From Oscillospiraceae bacterium (GTDB taxonomy: Bacteria; Bacillota; Clostridia; UBA1212): 43,790 nucleotides of DNA. Under the pieces are notes generated by a model. The model was not told the origin of the DNA, made no database searches, and was given only the letters and a program-made list of their open reading frames with translations. Both the position numbers and the translations under genes were made by a program. Below, one piece after another: positions 41,647 to 43,790 of the stretch. The first letter of the stretch is position 1; each line of letters opens with the position of its first letter. Location: positions 1-43,790 of the forward strand of contig SVJA01000015.1 of assembly GCA_015069195.1 (NCBI GenBank). Direction: 5' to 3'.

Positions 41647-42704
41647 TATTCATTCTCCCTGTTCCAAGTATATGTTGTATATCTTCCGCCGCCGTTTTTT
41701 ATGATCTCGCCTGTTTGCAACAACTCTTTAAGAGTTCTCTGCACAGTTACCTGACTTATATCAGGACATCTCTCCATTATTTCGGTTTTGGTTATAGTTC
41801 CTAATGTTTCTTTTATTATTTCACGTATTTTATCCGGCTTTGACAATCCGTTTGAAGCCAATGTGCGTACTCGTGTAGAAAAATCGCGATACGCAGACAA
41901 TATAACGCCGAGTATATATTTTACGAAAAAGCTATAATCATTTTCGCCTTCGTGCCACCCTGCCGAGCTGTTTTGAAGAGCTTCGTAATAAGTATCCTTT
42001 GTGTTTTCTATAACCTTTTCTATACTTATATATTTCCCTACTATATAGCCCTCTCTGTACAGCAACAATAACGTCAGCAACCTGCTCATCCTGCCGTTTC
42101 CGTCATTAAACGGATGTATACTCAAAAAGTCCAAAATAAACATCGGTATAATAAGCAAAGGATCTACATTTTCGCTATGTAGAGCTTCATCAAATGCTGT
42201 ACATATTTGTTTTATCGCTTCAGGCGTTTCCCAAGCCGACAAAGGCATAAATCGCACTGATTTATTTCCATCGGCATCTACCTCGGATATGATATTGTCC
42301 GAAGTTTTGTATATACCTGCATAACCCTTTCCGCTGAACCTATACAAATCCTTGTGCATTTGTAATATTATCGTTGGTTTCACCGGCATAAAATCATAAC
42401 TCTCATGAATTGTTCCCAAAACATCACGATAACCGGCAATTTCTTGTTCGTCACGGTTTTGCGGAATTGTTTTGTTAATAACGATCTTTTTCAACCGTTC
42501 TTCCGAGGTGTAAATACCCTCAATTTTGTTCGAAGCTTCTGTGCTTTGTATTTTTGCTATTTCAAGTAGTTGAGTCAATGTGTCGTGTTGAGCTTCTACA
42601 AATAAATTCTGCTCGCCTCTGTACTCGTGAATCTGCATAAGCATTGCAAATATTTCAGGAGTCAATAAGGCTTGCCATTTTTTTGCATAATCGAACTCTC
42701 TCAT
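41646..42704 (-). CDS. Fic-domain AMPylase family protein with winged-helix C-terminus
   Basis: A 352-residue protein. The Fic motif HPFNDGNGRMSR begins at His 197. An N-terminal inhibitory helix motif of the form (S/T)xxxE(G/N) is present as S58-N-K-I-E62-G63 and would clamp the ATP pocket. The C-terminal 80 residues look like a winged helix (TKTEIMERCPDISQVTVQRT, LLQTGEIIKNGGGRY). Fic proteins transfer AMP or related groups to proteins. It is the first gene of the restriction operon and probably autoregulates through the repeat array at its promoter. GGAG precedes ATG. Confidence 0.93.
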   Translation of the reverse strand: MREFDYAKKWQALLTPEIFAMLMQIHEYRGEQNLFVEAQHDTLTQLLEIAKIQSTEASNKIEGIYTSEERLKKIVINKTIPQNRDEQEIAGYRDVLGTIHESYDFMPVKPTIILQMHKDLYRFSGKGYAGIYKTSDNIISEVDADGNKSVRFMPLSAWETPEAIKQICTAFDEALHSENVDPLLIIPMFILDFLSIHPFNDGNGRMSRLLTLLLLYREGYIVGKYISIEKVIENTKDTYYEALQNSSAGWHEGENDYSFFVKYILGVILSAYRDFSTRVRTLASNGLSKPDKIREIIKETLGTITKTEIMERCPDISQVTVQRTLKELLQTGEIIKNGGGRYTTYTWNRENE

Positions 42705-42741
42705 ACAAGCATCTCCTTTTTAATTTCATCATTCTGTCACA

Positions 42742-42842
42742 AATGACTAAATTGATTATACTCCTATCAAAATGGCATGTCAACTACTTCAATTTAATCA
42801 TTTTCCACAAAATGATTAAATTGATTTTAAATGATCAAATTA
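42742..42842. repeat. Four-copy operator-like motif at the fic promoter
   Basis: The motif AATGATTAAATTGA or a close variant occurs at 42742-42756 (forward, one change), 42789-42802 (reverse, exact), 42811-42824 (forward, exact) and 42830-42842 (forward, weaker). The second and third form a 16-bp perfect dyad with a 4-base centre (42789-42824). The first covers the -10 box and start site; the dyad lies just upstream of the -35 box. Confidence 0.75.
42755..42783 (-). promoter_or_regulatory. Consensus promoter of the fic-hsd operon
   Basis: TTGACA (42778-42783), 17 bases, TATAAT (42755-42760) on the minus strand, both perfect. The fic ATG is 51 bases after the -10. Such a strong promoter with overlapping repeats fits tight repression. 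Confidence 0.88.
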
Positions 42843-42872
42843 AAATCGCCTCGGTCCATACCTCATATATAC

Positions 42873-42907
42873 AAAAAACAGGTCGCACAAACTCATTATG
42901 CAACCTG
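42873..42907 (-). terminator. Terminator of the dockerin protein gene
   Basis: A 9-bp stem (CAGGTTGCA/TGCGACCTG, one G-U pair) followed on the minus strand by TTTTTTG. Confidence 0.8.
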
Positions 42908-42948
42908 CTTTCTTATCCGATAAAACTATGTAATACCGCTATATTTTC

Positions 42949-43790
42949 TTATAAACTGTTCAAAAGAGCCATTACATCAAGAACATTGAGTGAACCTGAA
43001 GTTCTTCCCGAACATTCGTATGCAGCGTCTTTGTATGCACCCGTAAGTTCAGAAGTTCCGAGTACACTTGCCATAACTGCAGATGCATCCTTTTGAGTAA
43101 CATCGCCGTCACCATCAACATCGCCCTTTATAACAACTGTGTAGGTTATGGAATCAGAAATAATTATCATACCTGTTCCGAGCTTTGAAGTGCTGTCAAC
43201 TGTCTCTCCGTCCTTAGTAATTGTAACATTCGATGCACCAAGAGAAACTTTGAGTTCTGCAATAGCCTCCCCTGCTGTTCCGCCTATTTTTACAAATACA
43301 GTATCACTGCCTGAAGATGCTCCGCTTCCGACTTTGTCAACTACCGGAATTGTCGGAGTTGGTATTTCTGTAAATATTACAATTATCTCTGTATCTTTCG
43401 CAGGCATTGTCAAAGTGTAAGTAGCAGCGGCCGTAGCATTTGTGATTGTAATAGCTGTGCCGTTAACTTTGATAGAAGTAACTTCATATCCTACGTCCGG
43501 TGTTATTGTGTAAGAAATGCTCTGTCCGATTGTACCTGTTGTGGAAGTTGCAGCACCGAATTGAACAGTACCCTTACCTGTGACAGAAGATGTCACTTTG
43601 TAAGAAATTGCTGTAAATGTAGCAGTAACTTCAGATGCACCGGTAACTGTAAATGTAGTACCTGTGATAGCAGTACCATTTACAAGAATCTGGTTGAGTT
43701 TGTAACCTGTGTTAGGTGTAGCAGTAACAGTGATTGTTGTACCGTAGTCAACTGTACCTGTCGGACTGATAGTAACTTTACCATTGGAAA
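42949..43790 (-). CDS. Extracellular repeat protein with C-terminal dockerin, N-terminus outside window
   Basis: The frame is open from the right edge to its stop at 42949, about 280 residues. Two repeats of about 70 residues resemble bacterial beta-grasp or InlB B-type repeats (YGTTITVTATPNTGYKLNQI and GQSISYTITPDVGYEVTSI). After a Ser/Gly linker and a small domain comes a type I dockerin-like module: first calcium loop GDVDGDGDVTQKDASAVM, second half LNVLDVMALLNSL whose calcium loop is degenerate (CSGRTSGS). Dockerins bind cohesins, so the protein is secreted and likely part of a cell-surface or fibre-degrading assembly. No catalytic domain is visible in this part. Confidence 0.88.
   Translation of the reverse strand, partial: SNGKVTISPTGTVDYGTTITVTATPNTGYKLNQILVNGTAITGTTFTVTGASEVTATFTAISYKVTSSVTGKGTVQFGAATSTTGTIGQSISYTITPDVGYEVTSIKVNGTAITITNATAAATYTLTMPAKDTEIIVIFTEIPTPTIPVVDKVGSGASSGSDTVFVKIGGTAGEAIAELKVSLGASNVTITKDGETVDSTSKLGTGMIIISDSITYTVVIKGDVDGDGDVTQKDASAVMASVLGTSELTGAYKDAAYECSGRTSGSLNVLDVMALLNSL

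Noticed and set aside
31920-42704. Mobile element carrying the defence island
   Set aside because: I found no integrase, transposase, tRNA attachment site or flanking direct repeats, so island mobility cannot be supported from this window.
42742-42842. Possible CRISPR-like repeats
   Set aside because: Only four short copies in mixed orientation with irregular spacing, and no cas genes. An operator array at a promoter explains them better. No CRISPR array was seen anywhere in the window.

Overview
The window looks like a chromosomal segment of a low-to-moderate GC Clostridia genome, most likely an Oscillospiraceae/Ruminococcus-type gut anaerobe. The evidence is the yicC-remA-gmk-rpoZ gene order, an adjacent murB-rapZ pair, a dimeric-type glycyl-tRNA synthetase, a 2.6-kb pyruvate phosphate dikinase, Gram-positive ribosome binding sites (GGAGG type, with several GTG and TTG starts), and a dockerin-bearing extracellular protein at the right edge. 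No species is claimed. Almost all genes are on the minus strand. The exceptions are a truncated HAD gene, an M42 peptidase and a GH2 glycosidase.

Layout. 1-4.8 kb: two Gfo/Idh/MocA oxidoreductases, a B12-binding-type radical SAM protein and an aldose-epimerase-like protein, suggesting sugar or glycoside metabolism. 4.8-8.9 kb: small accessory genes, including an HTH-desulfoferrodoxin fusion regulator, a MerR/TipA-type regulator with its 19-bp-spacer promoter and a co-transcribed lipoprotein, a broken PHP phosphoesterase and a DUF4375 protein. 8.9-15.2 kb: housekeeping core (ppdK, glyS, rpoZ, gmk, remA, yicC), with a long structured leader in front of yicC. 15.2-24.5 kb: membrane proteins and lipoproteins, an XRE regulator, tRNA-Leu(UAA) with a consensus promoter and perfect terminator, an RluA-type pseudouridine synthase, rapZ, murB, a UDP-sugar pyrophosphorylase family protein and a cysteine desulfurase family protein. 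24.5-29.6 kb: a probable rearrangement scar (orphan palindrome plus 5'-truncated HAD gene), then an M42 peptidase, SGNH hydrolase, cupin and GH2 glycosidase, closed by three tandem GC-rich palindromes. 29.6-31.8 kb: a macro-domain/HTH protein, a TIGR04076 protein and a VWA protein.

31.9-42.9 kb is a defence island. It starts with an AbiF-like HEPN (Abi_2) toxin gene broken by three apparent frameshifts but still preceded by an intact-looking short structured RNA with its own promoter and terminator, the layout of an RNA-antitoxin/HEPN-toxin module. It continues with a type I restriction-modification locus read as fic-hsdM-membrane protein-hsdS, then a 58-aa protein, an unrecognised 185-aa protein, a PIN_8-domain protein and hsdR. 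The fic promoter is a perfect consensus site overlapped by four copies of a 14-bp motif. A second promoter sits in front of the 58-aa gene.

The most interesting leads are the AbiF-like RNA/toxin remnant, the composite restriction locus with three inserted genes, the operator array at fic, the HTH-desulfoferrodoxin protein and the yicC leader. Several accessory genes carry lesions that look like single-base deletions while the housekeeping genes are intact. That fits gene decay, but sequencing error should be excluded.
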